Made by a program: the position numbers and the translations under genes
The notes under the pieces: model-generated
What the model saw: only the letters and a program-made list of their open reading frames with translations
Database searches by the model: none
What the model was told of the DNA's origin: nothing
Source: Ramlibacter sp. WS9
GTDB taxonomy: Bacteria; Pseudomonadota; Gammaproteobacteria; Burkholderiales; Burkholderiaceae_C
Assembly: GCF_003797765.1 (NCBI RefSeq)
Contig: NZ_RKMB01000003.1
Coordinates: 62,001-126,000, forward strand
Direction of reading: 5' to 3'
Length of the DNA: 64,000 bases
Part shown: positions 42,763 through 51,350 of the stretch, one piece after another
How positions within the stretch are numbered: the stretch's first letter is position 1
Layout: every line of letters starts with the position of its first letter

Positions 42763-45132
42763 ATGAATTTCTTGCAGTACGTGCTTGCCGTAGCCACGGC
42801 AACGATGACACTGGGTGCATCCGGCACGGAGAATCGGGCGTTGCCACTCGAGATTTCGAGCCTCAGCAACCGGGCTGATCTGCTCAGCGGTGGCAATGCG
42901 TTGGTCGAGGTCCGGCTGCCGGCGAAGGCCGATCCTCGCTCGTTGAGAGTTCGACTCAACGGAAAAGATGTCACAGCCGCGTTTGTCGCTGGAGACAAAA
43001 CGCATCGGCGAGGTCTGCTGGACCAGCTTGCGATCGGCCGCAACGTCATCGTCGCTCGGGCCAAAGGAGCCAGAGCGGCAGAGCTGGTCGTCACGAATGC
43101 GCCTCGCGGCGGCCCTGTGCTGGCCGGGCCTCAAGTGACGCCCTATGTGTGCGCCACGCGGGCAGCCCGCGCCGCAACGGCCACCACGGCCGCGACAAAC
43201 GCCAGCGGCTTCAGCACTGAAGCGGTGGACGCGCAATGCAATATCGCCACCGAAATGTCGTTCTTCTATCGCAGCACGCAAGCCGGTTGTTCGATGGCGA
43301 GCCCGAACCCGAGCCCGCCGGCCACCGCGCCCGCCAACGCGTGCTTCAAGCCCTACGCCGTGGGAGCTGCCGTGCCGGTTGACCTGGCAACCATCACCAC
43401 GGACAAGGGACTGCAGGTGCCCTACATTGTGCGGCTCGAGCGCGGCGTGATCAATCGCGGTATCTACGAAATGGCAGTTCTGTTCGATCCCGCGAAACCG
43501 TGGAGCAGTGGCCTCGCACCGCAAAGCACCTGGAACGGCAAACTTGAATTCGTTTTCGGCGGGTCTAGCGGCCAGGCCCGCCGGCAGTTCCGGCCCGCGA
43601 GCCTGTGGAACCATGACGCGGCGCTGGCCAAGGGCTGGCTCGTCGCCACCAACAGCCTGATCGACGCTTCACGCAATTCCAATCGCGCGGTGATGACCGA
43701 TACCGTGATGATGATGAAAGAAGATGTCATCGAACGCTACGGGCCTCTGAAGTACACGGTGGGCAACGGCTGCTCCGCCGGTTCCATGACGGCCCTGACC
43801 ATTACATCCACCTTTCCCGGCCTCCTGGACGGCCTGCTGATTTCGTGTGCCCTGAACGACCCCGAGTCGTCCAACCAGGAAAGCGTCGACTGCGGCCTGC
43901 TGGTCGAGGCCTACGACAAGCCGCGCTGGCGCGAGCTGATGGCCTCGGGCGGCTACAGCCTGGCCGATGCCAACCGCAAGAAGGCCGCCATCAACGGCCA
44001 CGCCGATCACACGGCCTGCATCGGCTGGTACAACAGCTTCGGCCCCAACAAGCTCGCGGGCAACTTTGAGACCGTTCGCGAAGTCATCCCCGCCAACAGG
44101 GAGAGCGGCGTGATCACCGAGCGCTCGCTCCCGGAGCCGACCAACCTGTGCCAGTTGCCGGTGAGCCAGGTCTTCGACCCGATCAAGAATCCGAGCGGCC
44201 TGCGCTGTTCGCAGTGGGACCATGCGGTCTCTGTCTTCGGCAGACGCACGGACGGAGCGGCCAACTCGACGCGGGACAATACCGGCGTGCAGTACGGCCT
44301 GAAGGCGCTCGTCAGCGGGACGATCAAGCCCGAAGAATTCGTCACCCTCAATGAAATCATCGGCGGTGTGAACCGAGATGGATTCAGCGTGCCGGAGCGC
44401 GCGGTGGCCGACACCTCCGCGCTGGAAACCGCATACCGCAGCGGGCTGATGCCCGACTACAAGCTGGTCGCCAGGGTACCGATTCTTGACTTTCGCGGGT
44501 ACGACGACAGCTTGACTCCACCGGTCGCGAACACTGGGCGCACCGGGCTGCATCAGATCTGGAAGAGCTTTGCCAACCGGGAGCGGCTCGTGTATGCCAC
44601 CGCAACGGCGGGCAACTACGCGATGTGGCGCTACGGCATCAGCCCGAAGGGCTTCATCCCGAGCGACGCGATGGCCGATGAGGGATTTGCCGTGATGGAC
44701 CAATGGCTGGCCAATCTGAGCGCCTTGAACCGCGGGACGCTCGAATCCCGAGTACTTGCCTCCCGTCCCGCCACGGCAGCGGATCACTGCCTGCTCAGTA
44801 CCGATGCAATGCAATCCACCAAGGTCGCGGATCCAGCGGCCTGTGATGCGGACCCGCTGCTGCGTCGCGGCATGTCGCCGCGCGAGGCCGCCGGCGGTCC
44901 CCTTGCGAACGACATCCTCAAGTGCCGGCTCAAGCCGGTCGCTGCCGCAGACTACGCGCCTGTTGAGCTGAGCGCCACCCAGCTCAATCGGCTGCGCGCA
45001 AGTTTCCCCGATGGCGTCTGCGACTACAACAAACCAGGTGTCGGCGCGCAGCCGTCGTGGGGAGTGACGAGCTTCGCATCGCGGCCCGGTGGCCAGCCGC
45101 TGCCCGCCGCGCCTGTGTCGACGCCGCGGTGA
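42763..45132 (+). CDS. Secreted DUF6351-like alpha/beta hydrolase
   Basis: A 789-residue exported protein (signal peptide about residues 1-20). I judge it to be DUF6351-like from the N-terminal LRVRLNGKDVTAAF region, the PQVTPYVCATR segment and the overall length; this is recognition without a search. A nucleophile-elbow-like motif GCSAG places Ser338 as a candidate catalytic serine, followed by a FRGYDDS segment in the C-terminal half. Many cysteines suggest disulfides. The ATG at 42763 follows AAGGAGA. The substrate is unknown; an extracellular esterase is plausible. Confidence 0.75.
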   Translation: MNFLQYVLAVATATMTLGASGTENRALPLEISSLSNRADLLSGGNALVEVRLPAKADPRSLRVRLNGKDVTAAFVAGDKTHRRGLLDQLAIGRNVIVARAKGARAAELVVTNAPRGGPVLAGPQVTPYVCATRAARAATATTAATNASGFSTEAVDAQCNIATEMSFFYRSTQAGCSMASPNPSPPATAPANACFKPYAVGAAVPVDLATITTDKGLQVPYIVRLERGVINRGIYEMAVLFDPAKPWSSGLAPQSTWNGKLEFVFGGSSGQARRQFRPASLWNHDAALAKGWLVATNSLIDASRNSNRAVMTDTVMMMKEDVIERYGPLKYTVGNGCSAGSMTALTITSTFPGLLDGLLISCALNDPESSNQESVDCGLLVEAYDKPRWRELMASGGYSLADANRKKAAINGHADHTACIGWYNSFGPNKLAGNFETVREVIPANRESGVITERSLPEPTNLCQLPVSQVFDPIKNPSGLRCSQWDHAVSVFGRRTDGAANSTRDNTGVQYGLKALVSGTIKPEEFVTLNEIIGGVNRDGFSVPERAVADTSALETAYRSGLMPDYKLVARVPILDFRGYDDSLTPPVANTGRTGLHQIWKSFANRERLVYATATAGNYAMWRYGISPKGFIPSDAMADEGFAVMDQWLANLSALNRGTLESRVLASRPATAADHCLLSTDAMQSTKVADPAACDADPLLRRGMSPREAAGGPLANDILKCRLKPVAAADYAPVELSATQLNRLRASFPDGVCDYNKPGVGAQPSWGVTSFASRPGGQPLPAAPVSTPR

Positions 45133-45746
45133 ATCCCCACGCGCGCTGCGACGGGCGGCGCAGCGCAGCGTAGATGATGCAATATTGGGTGCCAGTTGCG
45201 CTTGGTCAAGCTGGGCAGGTCGACCCGACTCAGGTACGGCACGCAAGGCGTTGATGCTGTCCTCACCGAACAACGCGTTCCATGTGTGCACGGTCTGGCG
45301 CGCCACGCCCACGGCCAGCGCCACCTCGGCGCAGCCCTTGCCCTTTTTGCCGCATCCGCCCGGTGCGCAACCGCTTTCTCGCTGCTTTGCTCAATCGCTT
45401 TTGCACCATGCCCATATTCTCCAGGAACAAGCCTGAAGACATAACGCACGGGGCGGGTGGCGCAATGGTCGTCATGTTTTTAGAGAGGATCAACAGTCGA
45501 CACGGACGAATTGCGGCTTGTCGCCGCATGTCGCCGGTCACACGCACGTGTTAGGTCGTACAGGGGCGAACAAACCTAAGCGCGAAGTCCCTTGTACTCG
45601 GCCTAAGTCGCTCCAGGACTTACCGCCGGATTGGGCGCATCGTGGAGACTGGGAGCACCCGACGAGTTCTTCGGCCGGCCGCGATCGGGCGAGTTGCCGC
45701 TTGGCGCGCAAAGGCGATGGCGAGGATCAAGTCGCGCCTGGACAGG
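45133..45746. other. 614-bp region with gene remnants
   Basis: This stretch contains no intact gene. It holds an IS630-like transposase N-terminal remnant (about 45190-45415, minus strand) and, at 45712-45745, a short minus-strand piece reading LSRRDLILAI that resembles [10 protein letters not shown] of the class V aminotransferase at 36612. The rest (45416-45700) has no recognisable content. Confidence 0.6.
45190..45415 (-). pseudogene. IS630-like transposase N-terminal remnant, frameshifted
   Basis: From about 45409 the frame reads MVQKRLSKAARKRLRTGRM, then shifts near 45345 in a CAAAAAGGGC stretch to continue as CAEVALAVGVARQTVHTW, NALFGEDSINALR and SGRPAQLDQAQLA, the helix-turn-helix start of IS630-type transposases. 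Coding similarity ends near 45190. The catalytic DDE domain is missing. Confidence 0.6.
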
Positions 45747-46898
45747 TCAGTGGTGCTGACGGCCTTCGGGTGCTGCAACCTGCGCGGCCGCCGACGACAG
45801 CACAAGGCGCACCAGATCGGCCTGCCGGCTCGCTCCAGTCTTGGCCTGCACCTGCTTGAGCTGCCAGCGCACCGTTCCCACCGTCACGTGGCGCTGCTGC
45901 GCATATTGCTCCAGAGTGTGACCGGCGACGATGGCCTGGACCAGGAGCGATTCCGCGCGTGTCAGATCGAACAGGCTCATCAACGCAGGCACCGGTATGT
46001 CTGCGGTGCTCGCGCCCGTCAACAGGACCAACACCGAAGCCTTGCCGCGCGCGCAGGCATCGGTTGGCGCTAGCGGCTGTATAGCCACGTGCAAGGCTTG
46101 CTCGCCACAGGCGAGCGACAGATAGCGCCCATCGCTCAATGCGCCGGCTCCGGCCACGTCGGCGATGTCCTGGTGGAGCGATCGAGTGGCCGCCGGCGCA
46201 GGCGCCAGCAAGCTGCCTGCGTGCAGCCGCAAGGCCTGCCCCCCGTGCAGCAGGGCCTCCGCGCTGCGATTCATCCAGCCCACACGAGCATCTGCGCCGC
46301 AGACGAGCACACCGCAGCGCAGCCGGTCGAAATACTGACCCAGCCTTGCGCCGAAATCGCTAGCGTCCTGCAGGCGCCCACCAAGTTCGACGGCTTGGCC
46401 AAGATGGGGCAGCAACGCCGAAAGCCGGTGGATCTGCGCCTTGGAGAAGTCCCTCGTATCCGATGCCGCGCGATGCAAGGCCACGCCCAGGTAGCTGTCG
46501 GAGCCCAGCGGGCGCAAGGAGCCGACGAAAAGCCCTAACCCCATCTGGGCCAGCGACTCTTTCAACTGGTGCCGCTGGCTGTCTTCCCACTCGAACAGGT
46601 CCTCGTCACGGGCGATCCGGTTCAGACCGCGCAGCGCCCTCCTCGCGTCCAGGCGCGGGTTGCGCTCATCGGAAACGGCAGATTGGTGCAGCGCCTCGGC
46701 GCTGTGCGTGCGCGAATCCTGCACCGACCAGCAGGTTCGCAGTCGCACGCCGTCAGCCTTGAAGGTCTGTACCACCACTGAGTGGGCGCCAGTTTCCGCG
46801 CAGATGCCATCCAGCACGCGAGGCCAGCGCGCAGGTTCGGCCGCGCACGCGTACAGGTCGAGCAGCAGCGAATCCGAGGCCATCGCAGTCGCGGCCAT
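45747..46898 (-). CDS. LuxR-type transcriptional regulator
   Basis: A 383-residue protein with a C-terminal LuxR-type HTH (LTRAESLLVQAIVAGHTLEQ, then RHVTVGTVRWQLKQVQAKTG, residues about 310-355) and a long N-terminal region without an obvious receiver domain, similar to PAS-like LuxR regulators common in Burkholderiales. It begins 12 bp after the Bug stop and probably shares its transcript. Its last 18 codons include the 35-bp repeat copy B. Confidence 0.85.
   Translation of the reverse strand: MAATAMASDSLLLDLYACAAEPARWPRVLDGICAETGAHSVVVQTFKADGVRLRTCWSVQDSRTHSAEALHQSAVSDERNPRLDARRALRGLNRIARDEDLFEWEDSQRHQLKESLAQMGLGLFVGSLRPLGSDSYLGVALHRAASDTRDFSKAQIHRLSALLPHLGQAVELGGRLQDASDFGARLGQYFDRLRCGVLVCGADARVGWMNRSAEALLHGGQALRLHAGSLLAPAPAATRSLHQDIADVAGAGALSDGRYLSLACGEQALHVAIQPLAPTDACARGKASVLVLLTGASTADIPVPALMSLFDLTRAESLLVQAIVAGHTLEQYAQQRHVTVGTVRWQLKQVQAKTGASRQADLVRLVLSSAAAQVAAPEGRQHH
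45766..45800. repeat. 35-bp dispersed repeat, copy B
   Basis: Lies within the C-terminal codons of the LuxR gene (around AAAQVAA) and matches 36389-36423 at 33 of 35 positions. An aminotransferase-like remnant lies 20 bp away, while copy A lies beside the class V aminotransferase operon, which hints at an old recombination between the loci. Confidence 0.6.
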
Positions 46899-46910
46899 GG
46901 CTTGCTCCGT

Positions 46911-47906
46911 TCAGTCGAGGCTGAAGCCCGAGGCCCGGATGATGGGCTGCCACTTGCCGATTTCGGCGCTGGTGAGCTGGCTCAGCTCCTGCGGCGTCGA
47001 TGGCGTGGGTTCGAGCCCCAGGTTGCGCAGGCGCTCCTGGACATCTGGCAACGCCAATACCCCGCGGATGGATTGGTTCCACTGCTGGATCACGGCGGGG
47101 CTCGCCTTGGGAGGCACATACAGCCCGATGAAGCCCTGCCCCACCACTTCGGGGTAGCCCAGCTCTGTGAAGGTCGGCACGTCGGGCAGTTGCGGAATCC
47201 GCTTCGCTGCCGATACCGCGACGATGCGGATCCGTCCGCCGCGGTGATGCTCCATCAAGTCCCCCACGGTGCTGATGCCCGCGGAAACCTGCCCTCCCGC
47301 CAGGTTGGTGACGATCGGCGCGGTGCCCTGGAAAGGCACGTGAACCATGTCCACGCCGATCGCGCGGCCCACCACGAGGCCGAAGAAGTGCGGAGGGCTG
47401 CCCGGTGCGGGCGAGCCGAAGCTGGCACGCGCCGGGTTGGCCTTGGCCCAGCGCACGTAGTCGGCGAAAACCGCGGCCTTCGGGTCTTCGCCCACCGCAA
47501 GGGCAAAGGGAAATTGGACCAGCGTCGAGACCGGCACAAAGTCACGCGCCGGGTCGTAGGTGAGCTTCTTGAACACGATGGGTGCACTGACGGAGATGGT
47601 GTCCGGCGCGATCATGACGACGCTGCCGTCTGCGGGCGCGTTCTTGAAAGTATCCACCGCCAGCCGCCCACCGGCGCCTGGCCGGTTCTCGACCAGCACG
47701 GGACGTTTGAGGTGCGTTTGCAACTTCTCTCCGAGCAGCCGCGCAATGGTGTCCAGCGAGCCGCCCGGCGGGAAGCCGACGACTATCTTCACCGGCCCGC
47801 CCTCACCCGTTTGCGCGCGCGCCGGATTCACCCAGGCGGTGAACACCAACGCCGCACACACCAGCCACGCCGCGCGGCGATTGGACAACATGACATCCGA
47901 CGACAT
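46911..47906 (-). CDS. Bug/TctC-family receptor
   Basis: A 331-residue receptor with signal peptide ending NPARAQ. It has FPPGGSLDTIARLLGEKL, VENRPGAGGRLAVDTFK and FQGTAPIVTNLAGGQVS. The ATG at 47906 follows GAAGGAG; an internal ATG at 47891 is the other option. It is divergent from the gamma-glutamyltransferase gene and co-oriented with the LuxR regulator. Confidence 0.92.
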   Translation of the reverse strand: MSSDVMLSNRRAAWLVCAALVFTAWVNPARAQTGEGGPVKIVVGFPPGGSLDTIARLLGEKLQTHLKRPVLVENRPGAGGRLAVDTFKNAPADGSVVMIAPDTISVSAPIVFKKLTYDPARDFVPVSTLVQFPFALAVGEDPKAAVFADYVRWAKANPARASFGSPAPGSPPHFFGLVVGRAIGVDMVHVPFQGTAPIVTNLAGGQVSAGISTVGDLMEHHRGGRIRIVAVSAAKRIPQLPDVPTFTELGYPEVVGQGFIGLYVPPKASPAVIQQWNQSIRGVLALPDVQERLRNLGLEPTPSTPQELSQLTSAEIGKWQPIIRASGFSLD

Positions 47907-48027
47907 GAACGCGCTCCTTCGGGAGGTAATTGGGCGAGTAGGCTTGCAGCATTCGCCGGGGCCGGCGGACGACTGCATTGAAGCGTTAAATCGTTTCTTT
48001 GTCAACAATCTTAGTTACCATCAAGCC

Positions 48028-49626
48028 ATGGCTACCTCCTTCGACTGGCGATTTCCCTATGCGGCGCAAAAGGCGCCCGTTCTGGCGCGCAACCTCGTGG
48101 CAACCTCCCAGCCGCTGGCTGCGCAAGCGGGCCTTCGCATGCTGCTCAAAGGCGGCAACGCCGTGGACGCCGCAGTGGCGGCCGCGGCCGCGCTCACCGT
48201 CGTGGAGCCGACCATGAACGGCATCGGCGGGGACCTGTACGCACTCGTGTGGGACGGCACGAAATTGCACGGGCTGAACGCGACGGGCGCATCGCCGGCC
48301 GCATGGCATGCGCAGCAGTTTCAGGACTACGACGCGATGCCGATGAAAGGCTGGGACAGTGTCACGGTGCCCGGCGGCGTGGCCGGTTGGAAAGCGCTGT
48401 CGCAACGTTTCGGCCGACTGCCCTTTGCCGACTTGTTCGAGCCCGCCGTCGCGTACGCGACCGAGGGATTTCCGGTGTCGCCTTTCATCGCGAGCGTGTG
48501 GCGGGAACTGGCCGACCTGGTGGCCGACCAGCCCGGTTTTGCGCCGGCGTTCCTCCCGCAGGGGCGGGCACCAAGGCCGGGCGAACTCTGGAGATTCCCC
48601 GAACAGGGCCGCACCCTGCAGGCCATCGCGGAATCCGGCGGCGAAGTGTTCTACCGCGGCGCGCTGGCCGAAGCCATTGTGGCTTTCTCCGCGCAAACTG
48701 GGGGCTGTATAAGCCTCGACGACTTGGCCGGGCATGAGGTCGAATGGGTCGAACCGCTGGCGCAAAGCTACCGGGACTTCGTGCTGCACGAGATCCCGCC
48801 CAACGGCCAGGGCATTGCCGCCTTGATGGCATTGGGCATCCTGGAGCATTTCGACGTGGCCGCGATGGGACTGGACAGTGCGGCTGCGTGTCATGTGCAG
48901 ATCGAAGCCACGAAGCTCGCGTTCGCCGACCTCTACGCCCACGTGAGCGATCCACGGACCATGCGTGTTCCGAGCAGCGCGCTCCTGTCGCCGACCTACC
49001 TCGCACAACGCGCGCGAACAATCGACATGGCCAGGGCCGCGGCGCCGGTTGCCGGCGCACCGGCCGAACGTGGCACCGTCTACCTGACCACCGCGGACGC
49101 CAGCGGCATGATGGTGTCGCTGATCCAGTCCAACTACTGGGCCTTCGGCTCCGGGCTGGTCGTGCCCGGCACCGGCATCTCGTTGCACAACCGCGGGGCC
49201 AACTTCGTCCTGCAGCCGGGGCATCCGAATGAGGTGGCACCGGGTAAGAAGCCGCTGCACACCATCATCCCCGCTTTCGTCACCCGGGATGGGGCACCGG
49301 TGATGTCATTCGGGGTGATGGGTGGGGCCATGCAGGCGCAAGGCCACTTGCAGATGATGAGCCGGCTGGTGGACTTTGCACAGAACCCGCAGGCCATGAG
49401 CGACGCGCCGCGCTTCATGGTGGGGCCGCAGGACGGCTCCCTCAGCGTCGAACAGCACATGCCGCCGGCCGTCGTCGATGGCCTTCGCGAACGCGGTCAT
49501 CGCCTCGAGGTATCGCCCACCGGTCACCTGAAGTTCGGTGCGGCCCAGTTGATCCACCGGCTGGAGGGTGCGGGCTATCTCGGCGCTTCGGACGGCAGGC
49601 GCGACGGGCAGGTCGTCGGCTTCTAG
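48028..49626 (+). CDS. Gamma-glutamyltransferase-family protein, without signal peptide
   Basis: A 532-residue Ntn-hydrolase of the gamma-glutamyltransferase family. It carries the conserved ATSQPLAAQAGLRMLLKGGN region, the EPTMNGIGGD oligomer segment and an autoprocessing site at GTVYLTTAD, where Thr350 would become the N-terminal nucleophile. The length is near normal, but there is no signal peptide, unlike periplasmic Ggt. The ATG at 48028 is the start where homology begins. Substrates may be gamma-glutamyl compounds or other amides (some members are cephalosporin or 7-ACA acylases). Confidence 0.88.
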   Translation: MATSFDWRFPYAAQKAPVLARNLVATSQPLAAQAGLRMLLKGGNAVDAAVAAAAALTVVEPTMNGIGGDLYALVWDGTKLHGLNATGASPAAWHAQQFQDYDAMPMKGWDSVTVPGGVAGWKALSQRFGRLPFADLFEPAVAYATEGFPVSPFIASVWRELADLVADQPGFAPAFLPQGRAPRPGELWRFPEQGRTLQAIAESGGEVFYRGALAEAIVAFSAQTGGCISLDDLAGHEVEWVEPLAQSYRDFVLHEIPPNGQGIAALMALGILEHFDVAAMGLDSAAACHVQIEATKLAFADLYAHVSDPRTMRVPSSALLSPTYLAQRARTIDMARAAAPVAGAPAERGTVYLTTADASGMMVSLIQSNYWAFGSGLVVPGTGISLHNRGANFVLQPGHPNEVAPGKKPLHTIIPAFVTRDGAPVMSFGVMGGAMQAQGHLQMMSRLVDFAQNPQAMSDAPRFMVGPQDGSLSVEQHMPPAVVDGLRERGHRLEVSPTGHLKFGAAQLIHRLEGAGYLGASDGRRDGQVVGF

Positions 49627-49630
49627 TTGA

Positions 49631-49700
49631 GCGGCGCCCCAAGCCGCGAAGGCCCCCTCGGGGGGCAGCGACCCACACGAAGTGGGGGAGCGTGGGGGCC
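49631..49700. terminator. GC-rich twin-hairpin spacer element between convergent genes
   Basis: Two stems lie in tandem: GCCCCC (49652-49657) with GGGGGC (49661-49666), and CCCAC (49672-49676) with GTGGG (49682-49686). GGCCCCC (49651-49657) can alternatively pair with GGGGGCC (49694-49700). It separates the ggt and marR 3' ends and probably terminates both. Similar GC-rich elements recur in Comamonadaceae genomes to my knowledge. Confidence 0.6.
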
Positions 49701-49706
49701 AGCCCT

Positions 49707-50246
49707 TCACAGCTCCAAACTGCGCTTCATCAGCTTGTCGAGGATGATGTCCAGTTGCCGGTGTTCGTGGTCGTCCAGCGCCTCGAGGTACCAGGCTTCG
49801 CGGGCGGCGGCGGCAGGCAGGATGTCGGCGCACATCTTCTCGCCCTTGGTCGTCAGCGACAGGATCAGCTTGCGGCCGTCGGCGGGATCGTCCACAGTCT
49901 CGATCATTTTCAAGTCGACCAGACGTCGATGCGCTCGTGACGCACGGGCCTTGTCCATGCTGGTGCGGTCCACCACCTCGTTGAACACCAAGTCACCGTA
50001 GGCATAGAGCGCCATCAGGATGCGCCACTCTGGGATCTGCAGGTCGAACCGCGCTTCGAACAGGCGGCCGATAGACTGGGAGACACGATTGGCCACGACG
50101 GACAGCTTGTAGGGGATGAAGTCCTCGAGCTTGCCCATCGGTCCCAGGTTGGGGCGCTTCACGGTGACGCGCTTGGCCGCCGGGGCGCGTGGCTTCTTCT
50201 TCGCGGCAACGGTCTTCCTGGGGGCGGGGTCTCTGGCCATGCTCAT
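49707..50246 (-). CDS. MarR-family transcriptional regulator
   Basis: A 179-residue winged-helix protein with a basic N-terminal extension (KKKPRAPAAKRVTVKRP) before the MarR domain. The core includes PEWRILMALYAYGDLVFNEV, the recognition region SMDKARASRAHRRLVDL and the beta-wing DPADGRKLILSLTTKG. It is divergent from the operon at 50381, so it probably represses it. The start is at ATG 50246 or the next ATG at 50240. Confidence 0.9.
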   Translation of the reverse strand: MSMARDPAPRKTVAAKKKPRAPAAKRVTVKRPNLGPMGKLEDFIPYKLSVVANRVSQSIGRLFEARFDLQIPEWRILMALYAYGDLVFNEVVDRTSMDKARASRAHRRLVDLKMIETVDDPADGRKLILSLTTKGEKMCADILPAAAAREAWYLEALDDHEHRQLDIILDKLMKRSLEL

Positions 50247-50302
50247 GATCGAACGATGCTAACAGGACAAGCCTGGTCCGCGCGCCTCAGTCTTTGATCG
50301 CT

Positions 50303-50320
50303 CCCCTCCCAAATGAGGGG
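50303..50320. promoter_or_regulatory. Inverted repeat in the MarR/operon spacer
   Basis: CCCCTC (50303-50308) and GAGGGG (50315-50320) flank a 6-base spacer in the 134-bp divergent region upstream of the outer-membrane channel gene. It may be the MarR operator or an mRNA hairpin. Confidence 0.35.
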
Positions 50321-50380
50321 TGAAACGAAAGCTCGCCTTCCCTACGATGAGTCCACTTCAAAGACCACGAGGAGAGAGAG

Positions 50381-51322
50381 ATGACCCCCACGTTCAAATA
50401 CCGCCGGCTTTCGGGCCACGCCTTCGCGCTGTCCCTGCTGGCCGCCGCTGCCGCACCGGCGCACGCCGTCGAGAACGGTGCCCCGATCACGCCCTTCGGC
50501 GTGTTCGACTTCGGCGCCGGCCAGTTGCCGCCTCCTTCCGAGATCGCCACCGTGGGAGTGCGGGCGGCAGTCTATCGTGCCAGCGAGCTGCGCGACAACG
50601 CGGGCAACGTATCGCCGGTGGGAGCGAAGGTCAGAGTCGACAGCGTCGGCGCAGCCATCATCAAGATGACCGACCACAGCTTCATGGGCGGCAAGTACGG
50701 TTGGGGCGCCGTGATCCCGGTGCTCAACATGGGCCTGGATCTGGCCATCCCCACCCCGGTCGGCACCGTCAACGTGTCCGGCCGCAACACGGCCGTCGGC
50801 GACATCCAGCTCATTCCGCTGATGGTGCAATGGACGCCCTCCCCTGGCCTCTTCACCAACGCGAGCCTGCAGCTGCAACTGCCCACGGGCTCCTACGACA
50901 AGAGCCGTGCGATCAACGCCGGAACCAACCACTGGACGGTGGTGCCGACCTACGCGTTCACCTACATCACTTCGGGCGGCTTCGAGGTCTCCTCGAACTT
51001 CCAGCTCAATTTCAACGGCCGCAACAAGGACACGGACTACCGCTCGGGCGTCGAATACCAGCACGAGTTCGCGCTGGGCCAGCACCGGGGCCCGTGGACC
51101 TTCGGGCTGGGCGGCTACTACTACCAGCAGCTGACCGACGACAAGGCACCCGGCCTGCCGAACGGCAACCGCTCGCGCGTCGCGGCACTGGGGCCTGTGG
51201 TCAGCTTCTTCGAACTCGGTTCGGGCCTGCCTCTGGTGTGGGTCCACGCGTACAAGGAATTCGGCGCCCGCAACCGCAGCCAGGGCTCGCAGCTCACGGT
51301 CCGGGCCGCCTGGACGTTCTGA
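50381..51322 (+). CDS. Phenol MetA-pathway-type outer-membrane channel
   Basis: A 313-residue outer-membrane protein with signal peptide (ending APAHAV) and a C-terminus QLTVRAAWTF typical of beta-barrels. The mature part begins ENGAPITPFGVFDFGAGQLPP and contains QWTPSPGLFTNASLQLQLPTG, the style of the MetA-pathway phenol degradation/SphA family. It likely forms a channel for the substrate of the downstream amidohydrolase and ABC importer. The first gene of the MarR-controlled operon. Confidence 0.85.
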   Translation: MTPTFKYRRLSGHAFALSLLAAAAAPAHAVENGAPITPFGVFDFGAGQLPPPSEIATVGVRAAVYRASELRDNAGNVSPVGAKVRVDSVGAAIIKMTDHSFMGGKYGWGAVIPVLNMGLDLAIPTPVGTVNVSGRNTAVGDIQLIPLMVQWTPSPGLFTNASLQLQLPTGSYDKSRAINAGTNHWTVVPTYAFTYITSGGFEVSSNFQLNFNGRNKDTDYRSGVEYQHEFALGQHRGPWTFGLGGYYYQQLTDDKAPGLPNGNRSRVAALGPVVSFFELGSGLPLVWVHAYKEFGARNRSQGSQLTVRAAWTF

Positions 51323-51350
51323 CCCGATCGCGAACGAGGAGCAAGCACCC

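Noticed and set aside
43669-45324. Minus-strand frame of 551 codons
   Set aside because: Almost all of it is antisense to the DUF6351-like gene. Only its first 45 or so codons matter, as part of the IS630-like remnant.
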